Shown here: positions 21,496 to 31,838 of the stretch, in pieces | How positions within the stretch are numbered: position 1 is the first letter of the stretch | Layout: every line of letters begins with the position of its first letter | Source: Klebsormidium nitens | Lineage: Eukaryota > Streptophyta > Klebsormidiophyceae > Klebsormidiales > Klebsormidiaceae | DNA length: 33,768 nucleotides | Assembly (NCBI GenBank): GCA_000708835.1 | Contig: DF237723.1 | Location: forward strand, 1-33,768 | Direction of reading: 5' to 3' | Notes under the pieces: generated by a model | Database searches by the model: none | The model's input: only the letters and a program-made list of their open reading frames with translations | Told to the model about the DNA's origin: nothing | Position numbers and translations under genes: made by a program

Positions 21496-24400
21496 TTAAG
21501 AACCGTGCTGACCCACCCTTTCGGGAGGTGGCGGCTTTGCCACCGCGATCGACACGATGCTTCCCGATGCCAGCCGCACGCACATGCTCATTTGCCGCCC
21601 GTCGGGTGCCCACTGCTCCGCCACGTGGTCGTCCTCCAGCTCGACACCTGGCACGCCCCCCCGCATCCCCACGTCTACGATCGGGTCGAAGCCCACCCGC
21701 CGGATAAACGACTGCAAAAACGCCGCCGTTTGTTGGGCCTCCAAGAGCGCGATCCCCGTCCATGGCTGGTGCGACCGGTGGCGTGCCGACCCGTTTTCCG
21801 CTCGGGTCCGGGTCTCCGCTCGCTTTTGATTTCCAGCTTGGCTTTCTTCCTCTGCTCCGCGTTCAGTCTCCGCTCCTTGTCGGGTCTCCTCCCGGTTCTG
21901 CGTTCCCGCTTGGGTGCCGCTTTCCGCTCTACTGTCAGCCTCCGCTCTATTGTGCGATGCCAACCCGGCCTCCACGGACCCGCTATCTTCCGAAGCGCCT
22001 TTTCCTTTCGGCACCCCCCCCTCTCTTCGACTCACCTCCTCACGCGCCAGCTCCCCCGTCCCCGCTCTTGCCCCGTCCGCACTCCTGCTTCGCTCAACCA
22101 CCGGGGTTACTCCCCCTTCGGACGTCCTTTCGCTCCCCATGCTAGTTTGCCTGCCGAGCCGCGCCCCCGCACCCTCACCCCCCCCCGACTCCAGCCCAGT
22201 CCGCTCCCCCCCACTCCGACACCGCGCCGCGGCGTCCCGAGCCGCGGCCGCCGCCGCCGCCGCTGCCTCCGCTGCTGCAGCTGCCGCAGCCACGACAACA
22301 TCGGCTAAACCGTTTTCCTCCTTTTCAGGGGGTTCCTCCGGGCGCTCCTCCGACCCCCCCGAAGGGCTTCGGCTCCCGCGCAGCTGCTCATGCAGCTCTT
22401 GAATTGTGCGCAGCTTGGCCTGGATCGGGTCCTCGTCTCCAGGGGCCCGTCGCCGCGCCGGGGGGGTCGCCGGGGGTGGCATCGTACCCCCCCCAAGAGA
22501 GGCTTGGAGCCGGTCTTGGCTGGATGAGGCAAGTGCCAGAATCTCTTGCATGCGCTCAGTCCAGTCTGAGGAGGCAAGGGCGCGGGGGCTGGAGAGGAAC
22601 ACAGCGGCCGGTTTGTCAGCTCTTGGTCCGAGCTAATCGGACAGTGTTTCTCTCGGTCGGTGTCCTTTCTCACAAGAAGATACTTCTTCCCGTTGAATGT
22701 TTTCCGGGTTTTGCGACCATAGGCCGGAAATGTACATTACAAAGCATGATAAAGACTTGCTGACATGCACGGGCGAGGCTGAGTGGATTCGATCGACAGC
22801 CCCACTGGTGAAGATGTACGGTGGGCAAACTGTAGTCTAGCACCCCGTCCCAAAGCCTCCCTGTGAGTGGAAGCCTTCAAACAGTGAAAAACGAGCAGTC
22901 CGCCCCACTTGAACACCTCTCCCGTTTCCGGGTCGCCTACAATTCTCCAGTCTCAGCAGTGTATATAAGCTCGTCACAAGCAGTTTGCCATCCGTCCTGA
23001 ACAACCACTTCCTTCAGCAGTATTCAAAGACCCCATGGCCATGAACCTCTAGACAATCACACCCCATCCCTCTTCTTTTACTGTCAGATCCGTAAAAACA
23101 AAGCCCACTCGCCTTTCCAGGGCGTCCTTTTTCCCCGCCGCCAGCTCGTCGCCGTCGCCCTCTTGCTCCGGCAGCAGCCCGTCTTGCCCCGCGCTCTTTC
23201 CCAGCCACGACCCCAGCCGCGAGTGCCCTCGCTGTCCACTCTGCCTTTGACTGCCCACGGGGGGCGGGGTCCGGGGGGACACCTGGCAGGCGAAATGGAC
23301 CCCCTGAATCACTTCACCGCAGCGGCTAGCGAACGCAAAGCAGGGCTAGAGGAGCTAGATGTTGAGAATCAAGCAAAGAGGAGCGACGAGAACGTCGAAC
23401 GTCCGTTGGTGGTTGACAGTGTCAGGTACAAAAGCACTCCGAGCAGTTGGGCGGCCGCGACAAAGACGGCATGGTTGCAGAAATCACTCCAGAGAAAGAA
23501 CCTCACCAGCTCCTCGGCCTCAACGGATGCATCGTCATTTTCCTCGGACGGGGCTCTGACGGCACCCCGAGCAGACCCCTGCACAGTCCAAGCATGCGTC
23601 GTACTCAATTCTCCACTGATCGTGGCCAGAAGTACTGCGACCAATATTTGGTCCGAGGTACTCTCCCATAGATGCATGAGAATAAGGATTTAAGCACGGG
23701 CGCAAATTGAGCTCTGGGTCACGGGGACATAACTCCACCTGTGCACGACACGCTTTAAGGGAGCGTCGCGGCACCCGCGACGCTCCGAGAACCAATGGCG
23801 ATTGATCAGCGTTTTGGCGGGCACCAGAGCAGAAGGGACTGCCGCACGACCACTTCGTTAGACGGCTGCGAGTGCTTACATCTTCAGAAACGTGGTCATC
23901 CGCTTCTTCCTTCTTGCCCTTCTTCTTCTTCTTTTTCGACTTGGACTTTTTCCCACCCGCGCTGCCATCGATGAACTGCAGCAGGGCCTCCACCGAACGG
24001 TTGTCCTTCTTGCTGCCAGCAGCGTCCTGGATCTCTTGCTGCAACAAGGAAAATTGCTTGGTTTATGTTTGCTTTCCAGCGGGCAAGTTGAGGGGTTCGG
24101 GATCGTGAAGTCGGTGAGGGACAACGGAGTCATCAAGGTCAAAGTGATTGTTAGTCACAGTCAGTCAGGAAGTCCGGAAGTCAAGAGGTCCATAGTTTTT
24201 ACGTCCACTGAGACAAGAAGTCAAAAAGCCAAGTCACCAAGTCGCTCCCGCTCACCTTGGTCATTTTCTTGTCCTGCAGCTCCTTCCGCTTCCGTGCATA
24301 TAGCCGGTTCAGCAGCCGTATGCGGGGGTCGTCGGTCGCGTTCTTCACAGGCTCAAGCTTCTCCTCCTGTGATAACGACCCGAGAAGAAGGTTATCTAAC

Positions 24401-25980
24401 AGTTGACACCTGGCATATAGCCCGCTAGGTACTTTGTTCGGAAACCCTTTCTCTCCTGAAAACCGCTCGCATGATCATCGTTCTTCAGTCACGGTGTGCC
24501 CATCTGTGCAGTAAGCTTTGGCACAATGACCTGATCAGATCGTCGAAAGAGGTGGCAAGGCTTGCAAAAACAATGACAGGTGTTGCGGTCGGAATGAAAA
24601 TCGCAACTGAGGAGCGCGGCGCACTTCTGTGAGGTCGTCCGGAAGGTGGAACGTTTCGCGAATCTCCTCAGGCGTCTTCCCCTCAATCATGCGCGCAAGC
24701 GCACGGCTCGTGAGGTCCACCAGCGGCTTCATGTCCAGGCTGTCTGCCGCTGACGTCAGCTCGCACAGCACGCGCGTGTCCAGCCGGATGAACTTTTCGT
24801 CAAAGATCTTGCGCTCCTGGGGACAGCATGGAGTGAATGACTAATCAAAGCCAAGCTCTGGAGTAGCCGATTGAGATACGAGTTCAATATTGTCTTCATA
24901 GCACCAAGTGTCCAGCTGGCCGAGCCATTAGTAGTTGTTGTGCATCAGTGCCGCAAAAAGACGTTTTCATAAACCGTTGGAGTGCTGCTCTAGGAAAAGA
25001 ATGGCGTTTGTGTCAAGAGAGGGATGAGAGATCAGTGCAAGAAAAGGCGACCCAAAGAAGGCTCCAGGTACAAACAACACTTGGGAGGCTAGCACGCTTT
25101 TAAAGCAATCAATGCAATCACTTGACAGCAAGCGGACCAGTAAAGTTCTCATAAGCGTACCTTGTCCGAGCGCCCCGAGACGCGATGGAAGCGGCAGTAC
25201 TCGAGGATAAGCTTAAGCACCGCGGGGCTGACTTGCTTGGGAAGCGCCACCGGGGAGTCGCGGCTGTAGCCCCGCCCATGGCGGTTCACCTCGCGGTGGA
25301 CGTATGGCGAGAGCAACGCGACGTCCTTCTCCACCTTCTCGATGTCTCCGTCCACCGTTTGGATGAAGACGTACCCCGTCGGCTCCTGCATTAGGAGAGG
25401 GGCAGGTATGACTGCTGTCTCAAGGAACTGGGGACTTGAAGAGCTGAAGAGGTGTCGTCCTTGACGGTAGCGAACCGGGTGGTTGTCATATGCATCTTTC
25501 AAAGTGATGACTTTCTTGTCACATTAGGCCTGAAAAAGCATTGGCCATTTCGGGTAACCAGCTGCAAGCAGCCACTGCAAGAGTGGATTGGAGAACTTCC
25601 AGGTTTGCTCTCTTTGACCAATGGAGGGGCACCCTTGATGGAGTAGCTATCCAAGTTCCTGACTTCTCTGCCAGTCTCAATTCCACACATGCTCGTACTC
25701 CTGCCTCGAACGCTAGGCCACCACTCACCGAGTGCACGACCATCGCCCCCACACCTTCTCGGTCGCCCGACGCTCGTCCGGTGCCCGTCTGCGACTGCAC
25801 AATGCTGTGAGGTACGGAAGCATTTCCCTTTGAGGCACTTCCTTCCGGTCCCTCGGCAGCCCCTTCAGAGTGGCCATTCTCGTGCAGGGGGGATGCACCA
25901 GGCATACCCTTACCGAGCGCCGCTTCTAGAGGCCCCGGTGTAGAAGCATCCTTGCTGCTTCTGGGCATGGCAGCATCCAT
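21496..25980 (-). CDS. SKP1-like protein of the ASK20/21 type with very long C-terminal extension
   Basis: Eight minus-strand exons: 25980-25729, 25385-25161, 24816-24625, 24366-24256, 24038-23880, 23578-23507, 23282-23113 and 22588-21496, giving 757 residues. SKP1 proteins link cullin-1 to F-box proteins in SCF ubiquitin ligases. Residues 1-84 are a Ser/Gly-rich extension. The POZ part follows (GYVFIQTVDGDIEKVEKDVA, VLKLILEYCRFH), then the SKP1 C-terminal part (RKIFDEKFIRLDTRVLCELT, SRALARMIEGKTPEEIRETF). ASK20/21-specific segments come next: LEPVKNATDDPRIRLLNRLY, SVEALLQFIDG plus a poly-Lys run, an acidic exon, and DWTERMQEILAL. Angiosperm members end soon after that (about 350 residues). 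Here about 340 more follow, with poly-Ala (about 496-515), RAE/QAG-type low-complexity repeats and a possibly folded end. Exons 1-5 are secure. Exon 7 needs a GC donor (AAAG|GCGAGT), so the last junctions are less certain. Confidence 0.82.
23760..23786. repeat. 11-bp perfect hairpin in SKP1-like intron 5
   Basis: GGAGCGTCGCG, a 5-nt loop GCACC, then CGCGACGCTCC form a perfect 11-bp GC-rich stem. It lies within intron 23579-23879 and has no run of T after it. Possible roles are RNA structure affecting splicing, or a protein-binding palindrome. Confidence 0.8.
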
Positions 25981-26848
25981 TTGCAAAGCGCATCACACGC
26001 GTCTCTCCTAGTAGGATTGTTGTGAACAGTCTCATTGAGCAGACAGCATGCGGCGGTGCCAGAAAATCATTTCTCTGGCTCCTAGGACCGCTGGGTGGGG
26101 ACAAGCGCAGAAATGCAACGAGACGCCTACAGTTGAACTCAGAGCGGGTCCTTTGTTACAAGAACAAAGAGGGGGCAATGTGCCACCGCAGTCGTGGCCG
26201 CTGGTCCAATGCACGGGAGTCTCTGCAAGTATCCCAATGTCACGTTCACACCCTCCAGGTTGCTGGTACAACCAATCTTCAGAGATTGGGATTATAAGCA
26301 TGGGCCAGATTCTCATGCTTCATAGCCAACCCTAGCTTAAAAGTCCTCCCCTATGCCGCCACCAAGGGTATGTATCAATACAGAACTTGTACAGACTAGG
26401 AATCATGAAGGTCTCAGGTCTGCTGCCCTCCCACCACAAGCTTCACTTTTGATTGACACTAGATTTGCACTTTCTTTGGAGAGTCACGTAGCGCCGCGGG
26501 TGGATAGAGTCCAGCGTTGCAGAGGGTGAGCATGAAAACAACCGCAAGAGTGTCAAGGGGTTTGAAGAGGACGTTCGTTTGAAGAGCGAGCAAAAAAGGG
26601 TTTCAGATTCAATGGCGTCTTTTCAATTCTTGATTGGTGATTCAACTTCAAGCGAGGGCGGCAACTAGAAAATTGTTGGACTCTGTTAGCAGAGAACGTT
26701 ACCTAGCCTCAGGGACTCTGTAGGCCGAAAGTGACTGAGAGAGGGCTTTAACGTTCAACGTTAATTCTTCTTTGCGCCTATCGAAAGGCAATCAGAATCA
26801 TCAGGATAAAAAGCTTCTGCCGCTGAACTTGGAAAAGCTGGAGGCAAC
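25981..26848. promoter_or_regulatory. divergent promoter region SKP1-like / PTB
   Basis: These 868 bp between the two start codons contain no supported exon. A compact palindrome lies close to the PTB start (separate entry). An AACGTT word also occurs near 26695, so three copies lie within 65 bp. Confidence 0.5.
26748..26764. promoter_or_regulatory. TTAACGTTCAACGTTAA palindrome upstream of PTB
   Basis: Two 8-bp arms (TTAACGTT and AACGTTAA) are exact inverted repeats around one central base. They end 84 bp before the PTB ATG, in the probable core promoter or 5' UTR. The factor that might bind is unknown. Confidence 0.45.
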
Positions 26849-29800
26849 ATGACGCGGGACACGGATGGAAACCCAAACTTTAGGTACTCGCAGCCACCGT
26901 CGAAGGTGGTGCATGTGCGGAACCTGCCTTGGGGGACGACGGAGGAAGAACTGATCGAGATGTGCAAACCCTTTGGGAAAGTGGTCAACACGAAGCTGAA
27001 TGTTGGAGCCAATCATAATCAGGCTTTTGTTGAGATGGTGAGCACAAGTATGTCGAAAGCCGAAACAATTTGTGGAGTTCAGTGAACTTATGCCTTTCCT
27101 GTGTGAGTTCGTGCTTATTGCAGAGTTCGATTGAATTCCATTTGCACATTGCATCTGGATTTGCATTCCATTTGCGCATTGCATCTGGAACAATCCACCA
27201 TTACCCAATTGTGTAGACATTCTTGTGACGTTTTCTGGATTGTTGTTCATTGATCGAGTCTTCAATGTTTGCTTGCAGGAGAGCTTGCAGCAAGCTGTGC
27301 AGATGGTAGGCTATTTCCTCTCCTCGTCAGAGCCAGCGCAAGTCAGGGGTAAGGCCGTCTACCTCCAGTACTCGACACGGCAGGAAATTGTCGCGACCAG
27401 GAACACAGGGGATGCCCCCAGCAACGTTCTCCTCGTGTCGATAGAAGGTGTGGAAAGCGGCCAAGTCAGCATTGATGTGCTCCATCTGGTGAGTCGGTTG
27501 TGGTTGTCTTACACAAGTTCTTATCCAGTCATGCGCTCATAAGAGCTTGTGCTGCAGAACTTCCTTGCTTGTCCGAGCACGCTGGCAGGGTGCGTGCCTT
27601 TTTACCTGGAAAGTATGCAAGCAGCATGTGCTCACGCCGACCTTTCGTCTTGTCTGCGTGTCTAGTTCAAAAGGGTGGGCAGGGATGGCAAGGCACCTGC
27701 CCTGATCCAACGAGGCTCCACTTGTCGGAGAAATAACAGTGTGTCCCATAAACCCCTTACCCTGCTCACCTCCCCCTCCCCCCTCCTCCCCGTTGGATTG
27801 TGTAACCCTAAAATACGTTGGTTCGGTTCTTGGTTGCAGAGCAGCTAGCTTCATGCTCGCAAATTGATGTTGCCTGTATGCCTGTCTGGATTGTTTGTAT
27901 CTTTGGCTGCGAGATCTTTGTTATCGTTGGATCGCAGCAGGATCACACCCATGTCCTTTGCTGTCCAATTTGACTTCACTTCTCTCAGAGAACAGTCTTT
28001 GTTCCAGATGTTTCTTTGAGGCCCTGCTGGCAGGATCTTCTTGTTTGCATAATCAGTTATGTTGGCAGCTAGACTTTGCTTTGGTATTCACAGGGCAAGC
28101 TCTAGCGAAAATGCTGTCTTTCAAAGCTCAAATGGTTGTGAACTTTGTCCTACTTTAATTTGGAGCTCTCAGGGATTTGCCATGCATGTCGGGCTCTAAC
28201 TGGTGTGCCCTTGCTTGACAGGTGTTCTCAGCGTTTGGCTTTGTCCACAAGATTGCAACGTTTGAAAAGCAGGCAGGTTTTCAGGTGAGTGAGAGCAATG
28301 AGCGCCAGCAGATGTTGCATTGATGCGTCGTGCTTGTTCTGATCTTGCTTGCGACCAATTGTAGGAGTGCAGCAGAGGACGTGCTAGCATCATGGATTGC
28401 CCACAATTTGAGCCCTTTCCTCTCTTCTGGTGCAGGCTTTGGTCCAGTTTGGGGACCACAAAACAGCAGAGCAGGCAAAGAATGCACTGGAAGGCAGGAG
28501 TATACCCCGGTGAGTGGCTTTAAAGAAGGCTAATGCAGTTTGTGTATGACACACTGTCGTGTTATCGTCTTGTGTGCAATCAGCGAACTGTATATGCAAA
28601 TACTGTTTCTGTTGATGTGTCGTGTTGCTAGACTGGTGTCTGAGGGAGTTCTGGCCTGTTGGTCGCTACACCCTGTTGCCCTCTCTGTGACTTAGCGGTT
28701 TTAGATGACCTCCGGCGCCGCAACTACCAGGAGCGAACGCTCTTTTATAGCAGCTGGGATTGAATTTTAAGCCTGACAGGATTAGTTCTCTTTGCAGATA
28801 CCTCCTGTCAGACGACGTGCCTCCCTGTACGTTTCGCATCACCTTTTCTGCTCACCAAGATCTTAGCGTCAAATTTCAGAGTCATCGAAGCAGGTGAGTG
28901 GTACTAAGGTCGCTAAGACAGGGGTGTTATTCTTTTCCACACAAGCAAATTGAAGAGCAACCAACTCGGTTCTGCCAGAGGTTGTCAGTGAACCAATCTG
29001 CAAATATGCTTTGAACCCGCAGCTGTGTCCGTCTTGTCATGTTGACCCGCTCCCAAGTGCTGGTTTCTGAATCTGCTAAGTTTGCCACACCCGCTTTGGA
29101 GTGCCTTTCATTAGAGACACCGTTGTTTGCTGCAGCCCCTACAAACAAACGTTTTGTTTCGCTGCAGAGACTACACAAACCCGTACCTTCCGGTTGCGGC
29201 TTCAGCTAATGATCCAAGCCTGGGGTCACAGAAAAAGGAGCCGGAGAGCAACGTTTTATTGGCGTCGATTGAGAACATGCAGTACGAGGTCACCTTAGAC
29301 GTGCTTCATACGGTATGTGGAACAGAGGTTTTCATGGCAACAAGGCTTGTCGCGCCCCTGTTCTGAGGCGCTGCAGGGCTCACACATCAATGCTGTATGT
29401 CACATGCGTGGGTTCTGCATAGATTCTGCGACCTCTGCGAGATTTTGGATCAGTCTATCTTGTTGACAGACTTGCCTGCAGAAAATGCTTCTGATCCGAG
29501 ATGTTTTGCCGTGTGCAGGTTTTCTCGGCGTTTGGTTTTGTGCAGAAGATTGCCATCTTCGAGAAACAGGCCGGCTTTCAAGCCTTGGTCCAGTACCCAG
29601 GTGAGAGCAGCATCGTGACGATCCCAGCAGGACTTTGGCATACAGGGTTTCTGATCTCTGAGAGTCTGCTATGTTGCCTTCAGCAGGAACCCTCGTTCGA
29701 GAGGATTTCGAAGTACGCAACTTGGTGAAATCAGTCAATGTACGATCTGCGCTTCTCGACTACAAGCAAGCTGCACGTCGAGGGGCCTCTCCTGCTCCCT

Positions 29801-31838
29801 GCTCTTTTCCATGAGGTTTTCTGGTGAATTTCTGTCTTTATCGCGGAAAATACGGGGGAAAACCGATTTATTTGCCCCAGTAAAGTCCGCGGCGGACGGT
29901 TGGTGTCATGTACGGGTTTGGTTGCGCTGGGGCACCAATCAAAAAAGATCGCGGAAGGAGATTCTTCAGAGTTTTTGTCACCAAAGCTGTCGAAGAAGCA
30001 AAAGCTGACTGACTATTTCTGCTTGCCCTCAGATGTGGCAACGGCGGCGGCTGCCAAAGAGCATCTAGAAGGGCACGCGATCTACGATGGGGGCTACTGC
30101 GTGATTCGGCTCAACTTCTCTCGGCATACGGACCTCAACATCAAGGTGAGCCACAGACGGCTCTCCAGACCGGAAAAGCCCTGCAACCGATGCTTGTCCT
30201 GTGTTCGTCTGAAAGTGAGGCTTGAGCAGGTTTTCTTGAAGATTGTTAGGGTTATCGCCTGTGGATCAGATTGTAACTTGGAGCAGAGATTCGATCTTCT
30301 GAAAGCCCTCGAGATTGGCGAGGAGAGTAGAGAAGAACGGAGCATGGGAAAGACGGGGCTTCAACTTTTGAAGGAAGACTTTCACAGTGGGACCCAGGAG
30401 TTGGACTGCCTCGCAATGAGCCGGGCCCGCGCTTTGCGGTTTTCTCGCTCCTTTTCCATCCAACCTGAGCGCCCCTTTCCTTTTTTCCCGCAGGCAAACA
30501 ACGACCGCAGCCGCGACTTCACCAACCCCACCCTCCCCCAGCAGGTCGCCGGCGCGCAGGCCGGCCTCGAGCAGCAGTTTAACGCTCCGAACCCCCTCTT
30601 CGACCCCAACGACCTGGCCTACAACACCAGTTTCGCCGCCCAGCGGGGAGGCGCCCCCGCTGGCGGGCCGCCGCGCCCTCCTGGGCCCCCGGGGGTTCCC
30701 CCCGGGCAGGGGCCTTACATGGGTGGACCTCACTACGGCCCTCGGCCGGGAGGTCCGGGGTACGGGCCGCCGGGACCAAGGGGAATGCCTGGGCCGCCGG
30801 GGCCGCCGCCGAGGGGTCCACCTGGGGGTGGTCAGCCAGGTACGCTTTCAAAGGAGTCAGGGAAATGATCTGAGTATCCTGCGAGAAGTTTTTGTTGTCA
30901 TAGCATCGGCACCCGTTTTTGGGAAGACTCGCCCGTCATCATCGTGAGCGCTGGTTAGTTGGGTGACCTACACTTTTGATCATTAACAGAACCGGGTGCC
31001 ATTTTTTTGGACTCGTTTCTGCGGCAGCAGATCTCACATCTTGGAATCACCGCCTTGTGGGAGTGCCTTCGCTTCATAGATCCAACCGAGGAGGTCTTGT
31101 TGGTGACTGCGCATCTAACTGCGATTGAGATTGAGTTTCCCGGGCCCTGTCGGAAGGTGGTCCCGACTTCCGGTTGCTAGATTATCTTTCTCACTTCGCA
31201 GCGGTCACGTTCAGTTGTGCATTTATCTACTTATTGGGAAGTGCATAGGAAGCAAATGGCGCTGGGAATAGGAAAGGGGGTTCAGGGGCACATTCTGGCG
31301 AGGCTGTCCGGCAGAGGGCTTTGAACGCTTTCTGAAGTTCACGGGAGTAGTCGTGAGATGTTTGCATTGGATGCGGCTTGAAGTTCCCGGCTTTCCCTGG
31401 AGTTTTCCCGTAAACCATTTCACTCTCCCATATCTCTGGCCGTGCTTCTGATTTCCAACATTGCGAGCAGTCCAATCCAAACTGCAGCTATGGCATTAAC
31501 GACCGCTGAGCGAAAGTGGACAATTGGCGGAGCCTTGCAGCGTCCTTGGAGACTAGATTGCTTCTACCTAAGCGGGCAGCCAGCCGTAATTAAGATGTAA
31601 CTCAGACGTGCCTTCCCTAAACGTCTTGTCATATGCAGGCTACATGCCAGCCGGTCCTCCAGGGCCACCTCCACCAAGACCGGGCTTCGGTGGGCCGCCC
31701 GGGCCTCCTCCCCCTGGTTACCGGGGGCCCCCGCCTCCGGGTGCTCGGCCTCCGTACGGCGGCCCGCCTCAAGGGGGCCCGCCAGGCCCACGGCCGAATG
31801 GCCCACCCCCTGGAGGCCCCCCTGGTACCGGATATTGA
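26849..31838 (+). CDS. PTB: polypyrimidine tract-binding protein, plant PTB1/2 type
   Basis: Ten exons: 26849-27037, 27279-27488, 28222-28284, 28436-28509, 28798-28893, 29168-29312, 29519-29600, 30033-30145, 30494-30839 and 31639-31838. All are GT-AG and in phase; they encode 505 residues. RRM1 (about 19-95) has SKVVHVRNLPWGTTEEELIE, FGKVVNTKLNVG and NQAFVEM. RRM2 (about 111-185) has SNVLLVSIEG, VFSAFGFVHKIATFEKQAGF and QALVQF. RRM3 (about 239-318) has SNVLLASIEN, VFSAFGFVQKIAIFEKQAGF, YCVIRLNFSRHTDLNIK and NDRSRDFTNPTLP. A Gly/Pro-rich tail with PPGPPPP blocks fills residues about 378-505. Plant PTBs bind pyrimidine-rich pre-mRNA in the nucleus, control alternative splicing and regulate their own transcripts. 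Three RRMs and a Gly/Pro tail distinguish it from the four-RRM animal PTB. The start is fixed by the usual short leader before RRM1. Confidence 0.95.
27135..27194. repeat. 30-bp tandem duplication in PTB intron 1
   Basis: Two copies of ATTCCATTTGCRCATTGCAT followed by CTGGA, starting at 27135 and 27165, lie in intron 27038-27278. They differ at one position over the shared 25 bp. Confidence 0.85.
27767..27875 (+). promoter_or_regulatory. candidate poison cassette exon and pyrimidine tract in PTB intron 2
   Basis: A nearly pure pyrimidine tract (CACCTCCCCCTCCCCCCTCC continuing TCCCC, 27767-27791) precedes a usable acceptor GGTTGCAG ending at 27839. The 36-bp segment 27840-27875 is followed by a GTATGC donor. 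Reading on from exon 2 (phase 0), it starts AGC AGC TAG, an immediate stop. Plant PTB genes are known to limit their own expression by including a stop-bearing exon that triggers NMD. This segment is a candidate for that, inferred only from sequence. Confidence 0.3.

Noticed and set aside
21505-22308. 267-codon plus-strand frame opposite the SKP1-like last exon
   Set aside because: It is a Pro/Ser/Arg-rich shadow of the poly-Ala and acidic repeats on the minus strand. There are no splice context and no family signal.
22970-22980. GTATATAAGC TATA-like element on the plus strand
   Set aside because: It lies inside an intron of the minus-strand SKP1-like gene and is followed only by a tiny frame. 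No gene is left for it to drive.
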